Source: Cannabis sativa (Eukaryota; Streptophyta; Magnoliopsida; Rosales; Cannabaceae). From it: 64,000 nucleotides of DNA. Below the pieces are notes generated by a model that was not told the origin of the DNA, ran no database searches, and saw only the letters and a program-made list of their open reading frames with translations. Positions 48,956 through 59,417 of the stretch are shown in pieces. The stretch covers positions 68,030,211-68,094,210 of the forward strand of contig NC_083604.1 in assembly GCF_029168945.1 (NCBI RefSeq), read 5' to 3'. The translations under genes were made by a program, and so were the position numbers. The first letter of the stretch is position 1. Every line of letters starts with the position of its first letter.

Positions 48956-50382
48956 TTGGGGCTTTTTCATTTTTACACTTCAAAACAGTTTTTTTGCATT
49001 TTTACGAAATTCTACAAAGAAACTTCCATTGCAACTAGCACTGCAACCTAAATTGCAACAAAAAATCGTATAGAAACACCTATTGCAACTAGCGCTACAA
49101 CCACTTTAGAAACTCAAACCGTAAATTTGAGAAAAAGTTAAAAAAAATAATATAGGAAGTAATTCCCCTAATAATTTCTATTATTTAACCACATTTAATA
49201 TAATATAAACTTATTTATATATTATTATATTTTTATCGTGTTAATGGTTGAATTCTTTTTGAATAATTTCATATATATGATTATAAGCATGAATTATACA
49301 AGTTAATTATATATATTTTCTTTTTCTCATTATATGCATTGTTTTCCATAAGTTTTCTATTTTCACTCTCATTCAATAGCTACTCATATATTCTATACGT
49401 AAACTAGCTTATACATTGAATCAATAAAGCAGTCGATTCGATCTGTTACGAATAATAATAAAAAAAAAAAAAAATATGAGGACGATGAATATAAACATAA
49501 TTGATTAACTTGCATAATTTTAGAATTAATTGTGATCACATTTATATTAATATACATAAATTACAGACAACTAATGGGGAAAGAACTTTGTGGTTTGAGC
49601 GTGAAGGAGCTACAAAATCTGGAAAACCAGTTGGAATTGAGTCTCAAAGGCATTCGTATGAAAAAGGTCAGAAAATCGTATACTCATTTGATTTTTATAT
49701 CCAATATCCTGGCCAATAATTAACACTCTTTAATTGATTCTCCTGAAGGAGCAAATGCTCACCGATGAAATACAAGAGCTAAGCCGAAAGGTACGTACAT
49801 ATTATTTTCCTCAAGATATACATATATAAACATAATTATAATTGTTGTTACTTATATACCTTAATTATTCACCACTTAATATACATTTATTTTTATATAC
49901 ACATGAATATGTACATATAGTCTCAAGTCCGCAGTCTTAGTGGCTGTTTCATATACGACAGGGTAACCTTATTCATCAGGAAAATGTTGATTTATATAAG
50001 AAGATAAATCACTTTAGCCAACAAAACACGGAATTGCAAAATAAGGTATACACATATATTTATATATAATGTTATATGGTGCATGTTTCTGTGGCTCTTT
50101 GCATGCATATGTATACATATTTTGTCAAAATAAATTTACATATATAAATTAATATAAGTACAGTATTACTTTTGCTCTAGTTAATAATTATTAGCTTTAT
50201 TAAGAGGTAGCATCATATAGATAATTTCGCAGGTTTATGGTGCAAGGGACATGACTACTACGACTGCGACAACAAGCGAAAACAACTTCACTATTGTTTC
50301 TTACAATCTGGACATGAATGGAGAGCAGTCAAATAATATCCCAGTCCACCTTCAATTAAGCCAGCCCAGTCAACATACTTAA
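42328..50382 (+). CDS. MIKC-type MADS-box transcription factor, AGL17/ANR1 clade
   Basis: Seven exons: 42328-42509, 45471-45552, 46360-46421, 49567-49666, 49749-49790, 49962-50045, 50233-50382. All have GT-AG introns and sum to 702 nt, a 233-aa protein. Exon sizes 182-82-62-100-42 and the phases follow the standard MIKC pattern. Exon 1 is the MADS domain ([33 protein letters not shown]), which binds CArG-box DNA as a dimer. Exons 2 to 6 encode the I region and K-box coiled coil ([33 protein letters not shown]). Exon 7 ends with [12 protein letters not shown], the C-terminal motif of the AGL17 clade. Arabidopsis clade members (ANR1, AGL21, AGL16) act in root response to nitrate, lateral root growth and flowering. 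Whether this one matches a single Arabidopsis member cannot be told. Intron 1 is 2961 bp. No coding defect was seen. Confidence 0.95.
45785..45899 (+). repeat. Possible short TRIM-like solo LTR in MADS intron 2
   Basis: Begins TGTTGTGCACATTGTCCCACA and ends ATTCTCAACA, with CAATTGGTTTTAAGATAGAA inside. This wording resembles small plant LTRs. No 5-bp duplication was found, so the call is weak. Confidence 0.3.
47107..47396. repeat. ~295-bp MITE-like dispersed repeat, copy 2 (inverted), in MADS intron 3
   Basis: Starts GGGAAATTTACATGG and ends GTAAGTTTTCC, the reverse complement of the copy at 36417-36711, with the same internal 'gtgttctactg/gtgttttactgg' words. Confidence 0.75.
47716..48730 (-). 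mobile_element. 5'-truncated LINE in MADS intron 3
   Basis: On the minus strand it begins in late RT (FLWK..., [43 protein letters not shown]). It passes into the zf-RVT domain (48278-48072: [37 protein letters not shown]) and ends with an A-rich tail (poly-T at 47726-47745 on the plus strand). It is antisense to the host gene and stops disrupt the frame. It must be removed with intron 3 for the MADS protein to be made. Confidence 0.85.
48871..48955 (+). repeat. (TAA)n microsatellite
   Basis: About 28 perfect TAA units in MADS intron 3, just upstream of the LINE's truncated 5' end. The poly-Ile and poly-Tyr open frames here are artefacts. Confidence 0.97.
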
Positions 50383-50484
50383 TATTAAGTCATTTCAAAA
50401 CTCAAACTTAAAAGGTATATATATATAGAGAGACATAATTTACTATTATTATGCTAATGATCACTTACTTACCCCTTTGCTGAA

Positions 50485-50490
50485 AATAAA
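50485..50490 (+). terminator. Possible polyadenylation signal of the MADS gene
   Basis: AATAAA lies about 100 bp after the stop codon, in AT-rich sequence. Plant poly(A) signals are loose, so this is only a candidate. Confidence 0.35.
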
Positions 50491-51279
50491 GGTTCTTCAA
50501 ACACTACTACACCTACCTGTGTTGTTATGTGTTATATATTTGTTATCCCAATTTTATGTTACTCTAATAATTTCTTATTTAAACTCGTAATTATGCAGGT
50601 ATATATATACCATCTTATAATCAATTTTTTCCTGAAAAGATCGAAATATTACCAAAGATATATATATAGTTGATCTTGATCAAATTAACGCGCTTGCCGC
50701 TTGCTACACTCTCTGTCTCCGTACGTTATTTCACAAATGAAGAATCGAAAATGTATAACTTTGTCCACCACATAAAGATTAACTATATATTAGTGAATTA
50801 TTAATGGATGAAGCTACCTATATATTTGTAAAGATCTAATATATTTGAAGTAAGAAAAATAAGAGAATATATAATGTACTCAATAATTTTAGATATCTCG
50901 ACCATGTACTTTTATGTTTTATGGATTATCTAGCTAGCTAGCTAGCTATACCAACGATCCGAGTTGTAATTGGTAGCAATAATATTGTTTAACACTTTCT
51001 TTTTATTATTATTATTATTATTTATTTAAGGATAAATAAGTTTTTTTTCCTTGGAACTTTGTTTTGCACCCTTGATTATTATTCCCTCCAACTTTAAAAA
51101 TACTTCGTTAAGATTATTGTTAAAGCAGTTTCCCTTATATACCCTAAGCATTAGAGTACTATTCATTGGGTTCAAAATAACAATTTTACCAACTACTTAC
51201 AACTACAGCTTAAAACAGAAACACAAGATCAAGATCAAAGAATAAACAGGTACAACAAATTCAGTTACAGCATAAGTCA
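50491..51279. other. AT-rich spacer
   Basis: Downstream of the MADS gene. It contains a short GCTA repeat (50930-50950) and a TTA repeat (about 51000-51025). No gene seen. Confidence 0.4.
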
Positions 51280-52451
51280 CTAGAGCTCTGCCCTAAATCA
51301 GTATTTTTTCACAGAACCTAGTCTATTTAAATGATACTTTTTTCCTTTCATTTGGTAACACAGAGAGCCATTTTGAGAGAGCGCTTCAGTTGAGAGAGTT
51401 CCTCCTAGAGAGTTTTGCATAGCTCATTTGTGTGTTCATGTAAAGAAAAACAAAAGAGAAATAGTTAGTTTCACAAGAAAGAAAAATAAGAGAGAAATCA
51501 AAAGTTGTAAATCAAAAAGGTTTTAACATGTTGTTGATGAATGGATCCAAGATCTGAGGTAGCTTGATGGAGAAGTAGCCGATAACATTGGGTGAACTCC
51601 GAGATCAAATTGGTGTCTCCATCTTTACCATTTCTGTTTGTATTTCTCATCTTAATCTCTGTATTTTTTGATATTTGTGTGTGTTTGTGTTCTTGATTTT
51701 TTTCGGGTGAGTTGGGTTTTGGCCGAGAGTTAAAGAGAGAGACTTTCTGGGTTTTTCATGTTTGATTATCAGGCAGAAAAATTTGTTTTTGGGTTATTCT
51801 TGTTTCGGGTAGAACAAGAGAGAAGAAGCAGCAAAAGAAAATAAGAACACCTTTAGAACCCTAGAACTCATATTCAGCAGAAGATCAGAGAAGAAACATT
51901 AGTAAAAACTAAACTCCATATAGAACCTTAGTGTTTCGGCTGTAGCAAGAAGAGAAAAAGATTAGAAGAAACCCTAGTTGTGATTGTAAAGAAAAGAGGA
52001 AGAAGAGAAAGGAAAATTTTGGGAAACCTTAGATTTTAGGTGCGACTATTCTGAGAGAGAAAGAAAATTTGAAAAGTTTTGAATTTGGGATAAGTGGTTG
52101 CCGTAGGTATTGACTATTAGGTTTAGAAGAGATACCTTTTATATTTTAGGGTTTGGTGATATTAGGGTTTGTATTGTTGAGCTTTGGGTTGTTTTTTCTT
52201 TGGGTCGAACCACTTGAGTGAGTGAAGAGAGTGTTGACTCTCTTGTTAGGCTTGGTCTTGTTGGATTTGTCATTGTTGTTGGACCTGAAAGAAAAGATTG
52301 CAAATTGTGAGGTTTTTAATAATACCAATTTTATTGTGGATGCACAATAAAAGTAAAATTTGAAAAATATCACTTTTGCACTATTGTATTAATTTTGTGT
52401 CTTTGAAGTTGTGTTGGGATAAAAGCTGTAGATTTTGTTAAAATTCCAACA
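51280..52451 (+). repeat. Probable 5' LTR of the second Copia element
   Basis: Ends AAATTCCAACA at 52451, one base before the Met-tRNA PBS. The region has transcript-leader-like sequence rich in GAGAGA and AAGAAG, without long frames. The left boundary is a guess. Confidence 0.5.
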
Positions 52452-52452
52452 G

Positions 52453-52463
52453 TGGTATCAGAG
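52453..52463 (+). other. Primer binding site of the second Copia element
   Basis: TGGTATCAGAG, complementary to initiator Met tRNA, directly after the LTR end AACA. Confidence 0.85.
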
Positions 52464-52796
52464 AAAATTAATTTCTGCAAATAATGATTCAAATTAATAC
52501 ATTCAAGAAGCAAGTCTGGAAGATATCAAAAATCAAGAATAGGAGGAATTCGATTTTCAAGAACATGAAGATGGCAATCAAGAGGAAGAATTAGATATTG
52601 GAGATTTAGAGGACATTCCGTTAAATGATCCAATCGAAATTTTTAAACCTTTAACTGATTTAATTTTTTACAAATACAATATGAGTAGTCTTAAAACTGA
52701 TATTGATAAGTTTGATGGATTAGGTGACTACAGAATATAGAGGAGAAAGATAAGATCTCTACTGGCACAACAAAGTTGTTGAGGGTCCTTGAAGAA

Positions 52797-52958
52797 CCCA
52801 TTGAATGGCCAGATGGAACATCTAAGATAAAGCAAGAAGAGTATCTTGAAACAGTTACTGGGATCATCATATCCAACCCCATTGAATGGCCAGATGGAAC
52901 ATCTAAGATACAGCAAGAAGAGTATCTTGAAACAGCTACCGCGATTATCATATTCAAC
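52797..52958 (+). repeat. 81-bp in-frame tandem duplication in gag
   Basis: Units 52797-52877 and 52878-52958 both start CCCATTGAATGGCCAGATGG and end TTCAAC/TCCAAC, encoding PIEWPDGTSK..QEEYLET twice. They differ at about nine positions. The size is a multiple of three, so the frame is kept. Confidence 0.9.
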
Positions 52959-53261
52959 CTAAGTGATGCAATCATTAGGTTGGTTGATAAAGAAGAAAAT
53001 CTAACAAAGATATGGAGGAAGTTGGAGGAGCAATTCCAACAGAAGTCACTAACAAACAAGATCTTTCTCAAAGAAAGGATCTTTTGTTACAAGATGAATA
53101 GATCTAAAAGTCTTGAAGACAACTTAGATGAATTTCTGAAGATGCATATAAAGTTGGCTAACTCGAGAGAAGGAGAAGCATTGAGTGATGAAAATCAAGC
53201 AATCGTCAATATCAACTCATTACCAAAATCCTATAAGGAAGTAAAGATAGCAATCAAGTAT

Positions 53262-53580
53262 CACTACAAGAAATGTCCATTTACCAGCACAGTTTGCCAC
53301 TGCGCTGGTTACTTTTACCAGCATATTTCGCAAACTGCAGTGGCAAAAAGATCAAAGTTTTACCAATGCACATTTGCAGTGGCTAAAATCTAAATTTTAC
53401 CAGCGCATTTACGCGCTGGGAAAAGTCATTTTTGCCAGCGCTTTTCATTTTGTGCTGGCAAAAGTTCTAATGCCAATGTTAATTTTCCAACACATCAGAA
53501 GTAAATTTCATTTTACCAGTGCAATACCAAACTTTTTTCAGCACAAAAATGTGCTGGCAAAAGAGACATTTCTTGTAGTG
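53262..53580. mobile_element. 319-bp CACTA-like MITE inserted in Copia gag
   Basis: Ends CACTACAAGAAATGTC and GACATTTCTTGTAGTG are perfect 16-bp inverted repeats, flanked by TAT on each side (53259-53261, 53581-53583), the 3-bp duplication of CACTA elements. The interior has repeated 'ttaccagc/gctggcaaaa' words. Removing it with one TAT restores the gag frame (..AIKYERTS..). It belongs to the same family as 1308-1643. Confidence 0.93.
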
Positions 53581-54364
53581 TATGAAAGAACTTCGATTAC
53601 CCTAAATGAAGTCATCTCTCCACTAAAGTCTATGGACTTAGAGATAAAGAATGAAAAGTTGGGGAGCTCTAATGGTGAGCTGAACTTGAGTAGAGAAAGG
53701 CCTCACAAAAAGAATCCTTGGAGCAATAGGGAAAGAGTAACAGCAAAGATTCTTGACATGGAAATGGGAAGTCTCCATCAAGAGGACAGAAAGATCCTAA
53801 TGGCTGCTATCACTGTGGTAAACCAGAGCATTTCAAAAGAGACTGTTGTTTTTAGAAGAGAAGTAACAAAGGAAGAACAGATCATAGCGATAGTGACTCA
53901 AATCAGGGAGAAAATTATTTCTCAAAGAAAAAGGGAAAGAAGCATGAAGTCAATCTAAGTGGTGGCTATGAGAGTGGAGAAGTTTACATCACTGCAACTA
54001 AATTCAAAGATGGATGGGTTTTAGATTCAGGATGAACTTTTCACGTGACTAATAATAGATCCTTACTTTTTGATTTTAGGTAATCCAAAGGAGGGAAGGT
54101 CATTCTAGGCAACTGTTGGAAATATTTTACCAGGATCTAGATTTACTAGCAAGTATGTTGAATTAACATCTTAAATATGAATTCTCTAAAACAATGAAAA
54201 TAAACACATAAGGGTTTAAGAAAACCTTACATTGATTGCAGCGGAATATAATAACTTCTTTCGTTCAAGATCTCTAGCCCTTGATTCCTTTCTGTCGCAG
54301 AGCATTATCAATATCTGAATCTGGATCTCTTTCTCTCCTTCAGGTTTGGTTACCACTGTCTTAC

Positions 54365-55598
54365 TGTTACGAATTTTATGTTTATTACGCAAGTGTACGC
54401 AATCAAGTAATATCTCACGCAAGTGAGGTCGAACCACAGGGAATTGGATTAAGTACTACTAAACTATACTTATGATTCTATTTGGTAAAATAATAAGTTT
54501 GCAATTTGAAAGTAAATAACTCAGAAAATTAAAGAGAAAATAAACGAAGATTAATCAAGATGAGAGATTAGGGAGGTGAATCCTGTTGATAAGCTACCAA
54601 TGTTAATACCTAATTGCTATCCTTATCTCAATGTGAATGACAGATTATAAATTAACCTAACTCTTTTCAGATCTTTTAGGTTCTAAATAATATGTTCTCT
54701 AATTAACTTCTTAATTAAATCAACACAAAATCAGCATTAAGCAATAATCTTTTCGTCACTGAGGCTATGTAAATACTTTCGTTTCACATCAAAACCTAGA
54801 CTATCCAAATTTTAGCATTCTCAATTCTCACTTTTCAGATTTCGAATTGAGATCATTAAACATGTAAAAGGTGATCAAGCTTGCACATGGAATTAAACAC
54901 AAATATAGATAGCATTCACACATAAGATGGAGGAATGGCAATTATTTATTAACTAGCATAAACTTAAACAACATTCATCATCCTCCCTTATTGGGAAATT
55001 TAGTTCAACATAACTCTAAAAACATCCATGATTAATTCATAAACAAAAACAAACATAAAGAAGAATTTAAGGGTAAAAGAAAAAAACTAGAAGGTGATAT
55101 CGCTCCGGGTCTTCAAGATAGCTTCCTCTCCACTTGCATCCACTATTTAGGTCTATTTCTGCTTGCTTTGACCTTCAGTGTCGTATTCCTTATATAGGGA
55201 TGAGAAGTGTGCCTCCAATTTGAGAAAAAACCAAAATTAGGTCAAATCTGTGATTTCCGTACCAAGTTGCGACTAGCATTTAAGCTAGTCGCGACTACAG
55301 GCAAACCTCAAAAATCGAAGGTTATGCCAAACCTCGAAGTCGCGACCAGAGTCGCGACTAGGAAAAAGGGTCGCGACCTAGCTCTCTGGAGGTCGCGACT
55401 ACTGATGCGTCTGGAGCTGAATTTTCCAATTTTTATCCAAGTTTGTCCCAGTTTTTCACCATTTGACTGAATTCGAACTTTAACACCCCGGGAACCTGAA
55501 ATAATGAAAATCAAGCGTAAAACTGCTCCAAAAGACACCAATAGACGAGATAATGCTAACTTTAAAGACCCGAAACATAGGCTAATAATAACCTAACA
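54365..55598 (-). repeat. 3' LTR of the Athila-like element
   Basis: Contains five intact GTCGCGAC palindromes and one decayed copy between 55266 and 55400. The adjoining polypurine tract is at 55599-55612 on the internal side. Confidence 0.92.
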
Positions 55599-55612
55599 AA
55601 ATCCCCCAAACT

Positions 55613-56895
55613 AGATTCTTACTTGCCCCCGAGTAAGATAAAAAAAAAAACTAACTACGCTATCAGATAATTACTATGCTGATGACTCATGCTCTGTTTC
55701 CTTCCTTGCATAAACTAGAATTTTGATCCTACTAACTCTAACAATTAACTCGGATGCTCAATTAATAACACTATGTACAACTGCAAAAATTTATTCAAAT
55801 GTGAATTATTGTTATAAAAGTTTTACTCTTTCCAACAGTTTCACAACCCGATAACTCATAAGCTTGCATGCTTACCTTTCTCCACTAATGTTGACAGTAT
55901 TCTTCGGAATCATTAGGTCTTTTCAAGGCTTAGGTAGTATGGCTCAGATATTCAGGGATAGGCAAAAGACAATTTCGGCTCAAGATATCATAAGCACACA
56001 AACAGAACCCACAAGCTTTTTACTTTTCTTTCTCTAGAATCCCATAATGTTCCCAAATTTACCAAGACTGATAGAAGATATCTCTATTACTTTCCAACAT
56101 CACTGAAATCATATTTATTTATTTATTTATTTATTTTTTGAACACAAATTTTTACTTTTCATTGCGTTTTTTTTTTCTTTTTTCATTTTTTTTCAGTGAC
56201 ATTGAATTACAATTTTTTTTCCTCTTCTCAATCTTACAAGTTTTTCTCTCTCTCACTAATTCCTCACACTAAATGTTTCTCCTCCCCCAAACTAATCATG
56301 TAGCTTATGATATCATGGATAACATGGTGAAGAAAAATTAATAGTGTGGTTGCAAAAATTTTCAAAATAAATGGGTGAAAAACAAAACAGGTTTAGGCTC
56401 AAAAGGTTAACTAGGGATACACATTATTATGGTAGGCTTGAAAGGCTCAAACTATCCAACAAATGCCTAAGTCATATTCCAATTGAACACTATCAAGGAT
56501 TTCATCTCAAAAGAATAAACATGCAAGTTCTAAGCCATCCTGCCAATCCTACGACAAACCATAGTAAAACAATTATAACAATTTTCACAGATTGAGTAAT
56601 TGCAATTGTACACAGGTTTCTAAGCATCCAAACTAATCCAAAGAGTTAACAGAATCAAGCACACAGTTATTTTACAATTTCAGATCACATCACACTAATC
56701 AGCAGTATACAACTATCGTCAAGCTTATTGCTATTCCTTAACTAAAACAAAAAACTAAAACAGAAAATTAAAATGCAGAAATTAAAATAAGTGCATAAAT
56801 TAAATTTTTTTAAGTCTCTCCCCCCAAACTAAATATGACATTGTCCCCAATGTGTACAATAATATGCAGAGAGAAAAAACTTACCTGAGACCCTC
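55613..56895 (-). other. Non-coding interior of the Athila-like element
   Basis: About 1.3 kb between the end of the gag-protease frame and the PPT, where pol would lie in an autonomous element. No RT, RNase H or integrase motif was seen on either strand. It contains an ATTT repeat near 56118-56137 and pyrimidine-rich runs. Confidence 0.7.
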
Positions 56896-59268
56896 TCAGA
56901 AAGGGTTGGGTGGACCCTTTTCATCCAAAAGATCCCTCGTACTAAATGAAGAAAATTGACCACCAATAGTGTTGATTTCAGATTGTTGCACAAGAGTAAG
57001 CTCACCTTCAGAACTACCACACATCAATCTTTTCCAACGACGCTGAATCGTTCGAAGTCGCTCTTTAGGCTTTGCTTTCTTCTTATCAGCTTTAACAAAA
57101 GAACCCTTCACCATCTCAATCTTGCAATAGGTAGGAATGTCAGTTGGGGCAAAAACATTAAAATTGACCTCTTCATCTTGCACTCTCAACTTTAACTCTC
57201 CCTTTTGAACATCTATTACTGCTCGGCCCGTGGCTAAGAATGGTCTTCCCAAAATAATGGGAATAGTTGAATCTTCCTCCATATCAAGAATTAGGAAATC
57301 AGCAGGGAAGATAAACTTACCAACCTTCACCAGTACATCTTCAATTATCCCACGAGGATGAGTCAAAGAACAATCTGCTAGTTGTAAAGTAACTGTTGTA
57401 GGCTTTGCTTTTCCCAATCCTAGCCTCTTGAAGACAAACAAAGGCATTAGATTAATGCTTGCTCCTAGATCACATAGAGCTTTAGTTTCCACCGAACCCC
57501 CTATAGAGCATGGAATATTGAAACTACCCGGATCTTTAAGCTTGGGCGGTAGTTTCTTTTGCAAAATGGCGCTACACTCCTCAGTTAATGCCACTGTTTC
57601 ATAGTCCTCCAATTTTCTCTTCTTAGACAATATCTCCTTCATGAACTTCACATAACGGGGCATTTGTTCCAAGGCTTCAGCAAAAGGAATGTTGATGTGT
57701 AGTCTTTTGAAGACCTCTAGGAATTTGGTGAACTGCTTGTCTAGACTTGACTTTCTGAGCCTCTGAGGATAGGGTATTTTCACATGGTGATCAATGCTAA
57801 TTGGTGGAGACTGTTGTGGTTGTGTTGGGCTGTCAGTAGCCTTCTCTGATGTTGGTGTTGGGGTTGGCTTTGGTTGAGCTTCATTCTCCTTTTCTCCATC
57901 AGCTGATTGTGGCAGTTCAGGACCATCATAATTTTTACCGCTTCTCAGGGTAATTGCTTTGCAGTTTTCTTTGGGGTTTACTTCAGTTGTGCTAGGCTAA
58001 TTCCCTTGAGGACGGGTTGCTACTTGAGTTGCTAGTTGGCCCATCTGAGTTTGCAGGTCTTTGATTGAAGATCTAGTTTCGGTCATGAATTGAAGCAGTA
58101 AATCTGTTTGCAAATTAGAATTTCCACCAGAGGCTTGTTGCTGATTAAACTGTTGGTTCTGATTCCGGTTCTGATTTCGTTGCTGATAGAACCCACTGTT
58201 TCTTCGGTTATTACCCTGGTTGAACCCATAATTGTTGTTGTTATTCTGCGAAAAATTTCCAATGGCTTTAGCTTCATCCATTGGCAAATCATCCACATCT
58301 ACTTGACACTCTGAAAAGTGATGATTTCCTCCACATATCTCACAAACAATTTGGCCTTGTTTAGCTTGCCCTGCCATTAGCTTTGTCAATGCCTCAACCT
58401 GAGCTGTCAACTTTGTGATGGCATCAACCTCTAACACACCAGCTACCTTCTTAGATTGACTCCTTTCAGTTAACCACTGTTGATTGTTTAGAGCCATCTC
58501 CTCCAATAGATCATAAGCCTCATTAGCACTCTTTCTCATAAAGGCTCCGCCATTGTAAAAGTTGTGGACCAGCATCCACTTCTCTATACCATGATGAGGG
58601 TGCTTTCTGATCAGATCTTTAAACCTCTTCCAAGCCTCATGGAGAGATTCATTATCTTGTTGGTAGAAATTGTTGATTTCTCCTCTCAGCTTTGCAGACT
58701 TTGCTGGAGGAAAGAACTTTGACAAGAGTTTTGTTGCCAGATCATTCCAGGTGGCAATAGAGTTGGGTGGCAAGGAGTTTAGCCAACTCTTGGCTTGTTC
58801 TCTGAGAGAGAATGGGAACAGTCTCAGTCGAATGGCATCATCATTAACTCCATTAACTTTAAAAGTTTCACAAAGTTCCATGAAGTTAGAGAAATGCAGG
58901 TTAGGATCTTCAGAAGGGAGGCCACCAAACTGAACTGAAGACTGCACCATTTAAAGTATGGCAGGTTTAATCTCAAAGTTGTTCGCATCCACTGCCGGTG
59001 GCCTGATACATGACTGCACTCCCATCAGAGTAGGGAGAATGTAATCTCTCAAGCTACGACCATTAGCTTGATCTTCCACGACGCCACCATTATTACCGTT
59101 ATTACCTCCATTGTTCGCAGCATTAACATTCACATTAGCAGCCATGATTTCTGAAGTTTCAGCAGTTGCTGAAACTCCTTCTTGCCTCTTGTTCTTTCGG
59201 TTTCTCCTACAAGTTTTCTCGATTTCAGGATCAACTGGTAATATGGCAGCTTGTCCTTGACGGCGCAT
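56896..59268 (-). pseudogene. Athila-like gag-protease frame with two in-frame stops
   Basis: From ATG at 59268 a single frame of 791 codons runs to 56896, broken only by TAA at 58951-58953 and TAG at 57997-57999. There are no frameshifts. Domains in order: a basic N-terminus ([20 protein letters not shown]), Asn-rich linker, and retrotransposon gag domain ([54 protein letters not shown]). A zinc-knuckle-like [13 protein letters not shown], a Gln/Asn-rich stretch and Pro/Thr-rich linker come next. Last is an aspartic protease core (KALCDLGASINLMP, PIILGRPFLATG). DLGAS in place of DTG/DSG-type is as usual for Athila. The C-terminus ends DEKGPPNPF, with no pol. Both stops are one transition away from CAA/CAG. 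Confidence 0.85.
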
Positions 59269-59395
59269 ACACTTAGGATTCCTGAAATAGATCAAGAAAA
59301 TTTTGCAAGAAAAAAGGTTAGAAAAATCAGCAAGAGAAAATATACCAAAGTAGAAGTTAGTATAATTTTGTGTAATATTAATCTTTAAACAATTC
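59269..59395 (-). other. Leader between PBS and gag of the Athila-like element
   Basis: Short AT-rich stretch between the PBS and the gag start. An open frame runs through it from the LTR, but its sequence has no gag character, so the ATG at 59268 is preferred. Confidence 0.5.
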
Positions 59396-59396
59396 C

Positions 59397-59413
59397 CCGG
59401 CAACGGCGCCAAA
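59397..59413 (-). other. Primer binding site of the Athila-like element
   Basis: Minus strand TGGCGCCGTTGCCGGGG, the classic Athila-type PBS (Asp-tRNA-like), a few bases inside the 5' LTR. Confidence 0.85.
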
Positions 59414-59417
59414 AACT

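Larger units (their letters stand above)
52681..54113 (+). pseudogene. gag: Degenerate Copia gag and start of protease
   Basis: Gag begins MSSLKTDIDKFDG at 52681. A stop in place of Trp occurs at 52738-52740, and the frame then shifts into 52776-53393. Gag landmarks include AIIRLVDKEENLTKIWRKLE, LEDNLDEFLKMH and INSLPKSYKEV. The coding line is cut by a CACTA MITE (53262-53580) and resumes with ERTSITLNEVI. A CCHC knuckle (CYHCGKPEHFKRDC, about 53800-53845) and the protease start WVLDSG-TFHVTNNRSLL (about 54018-54075) follow. It stops abruptly at 54113, where LTR-like sequence of another element begins. No integrase, RT or RNase H is present. The gag contains an in-frame 81-bp duplication. Confidence 0.85.

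Noticed and set aside
48732..49073. Poly-Tyr and poly-Ile open frames
   Set aside because: Translations of the (TAA)n microsatellite in an intron of the MADS gene.
49501..49723. Two overlapping short ORFs around the fourth MADS exon
   Set aside because: One frame is the exon itself read through its splice sites, the other is its shadow; both are covered by the seven-exon model.
52146..52373. A minus-strand ORF before the second Copia element
   Set aside because: It lies in the probable LTR and has no recognisable domain or codon structure.
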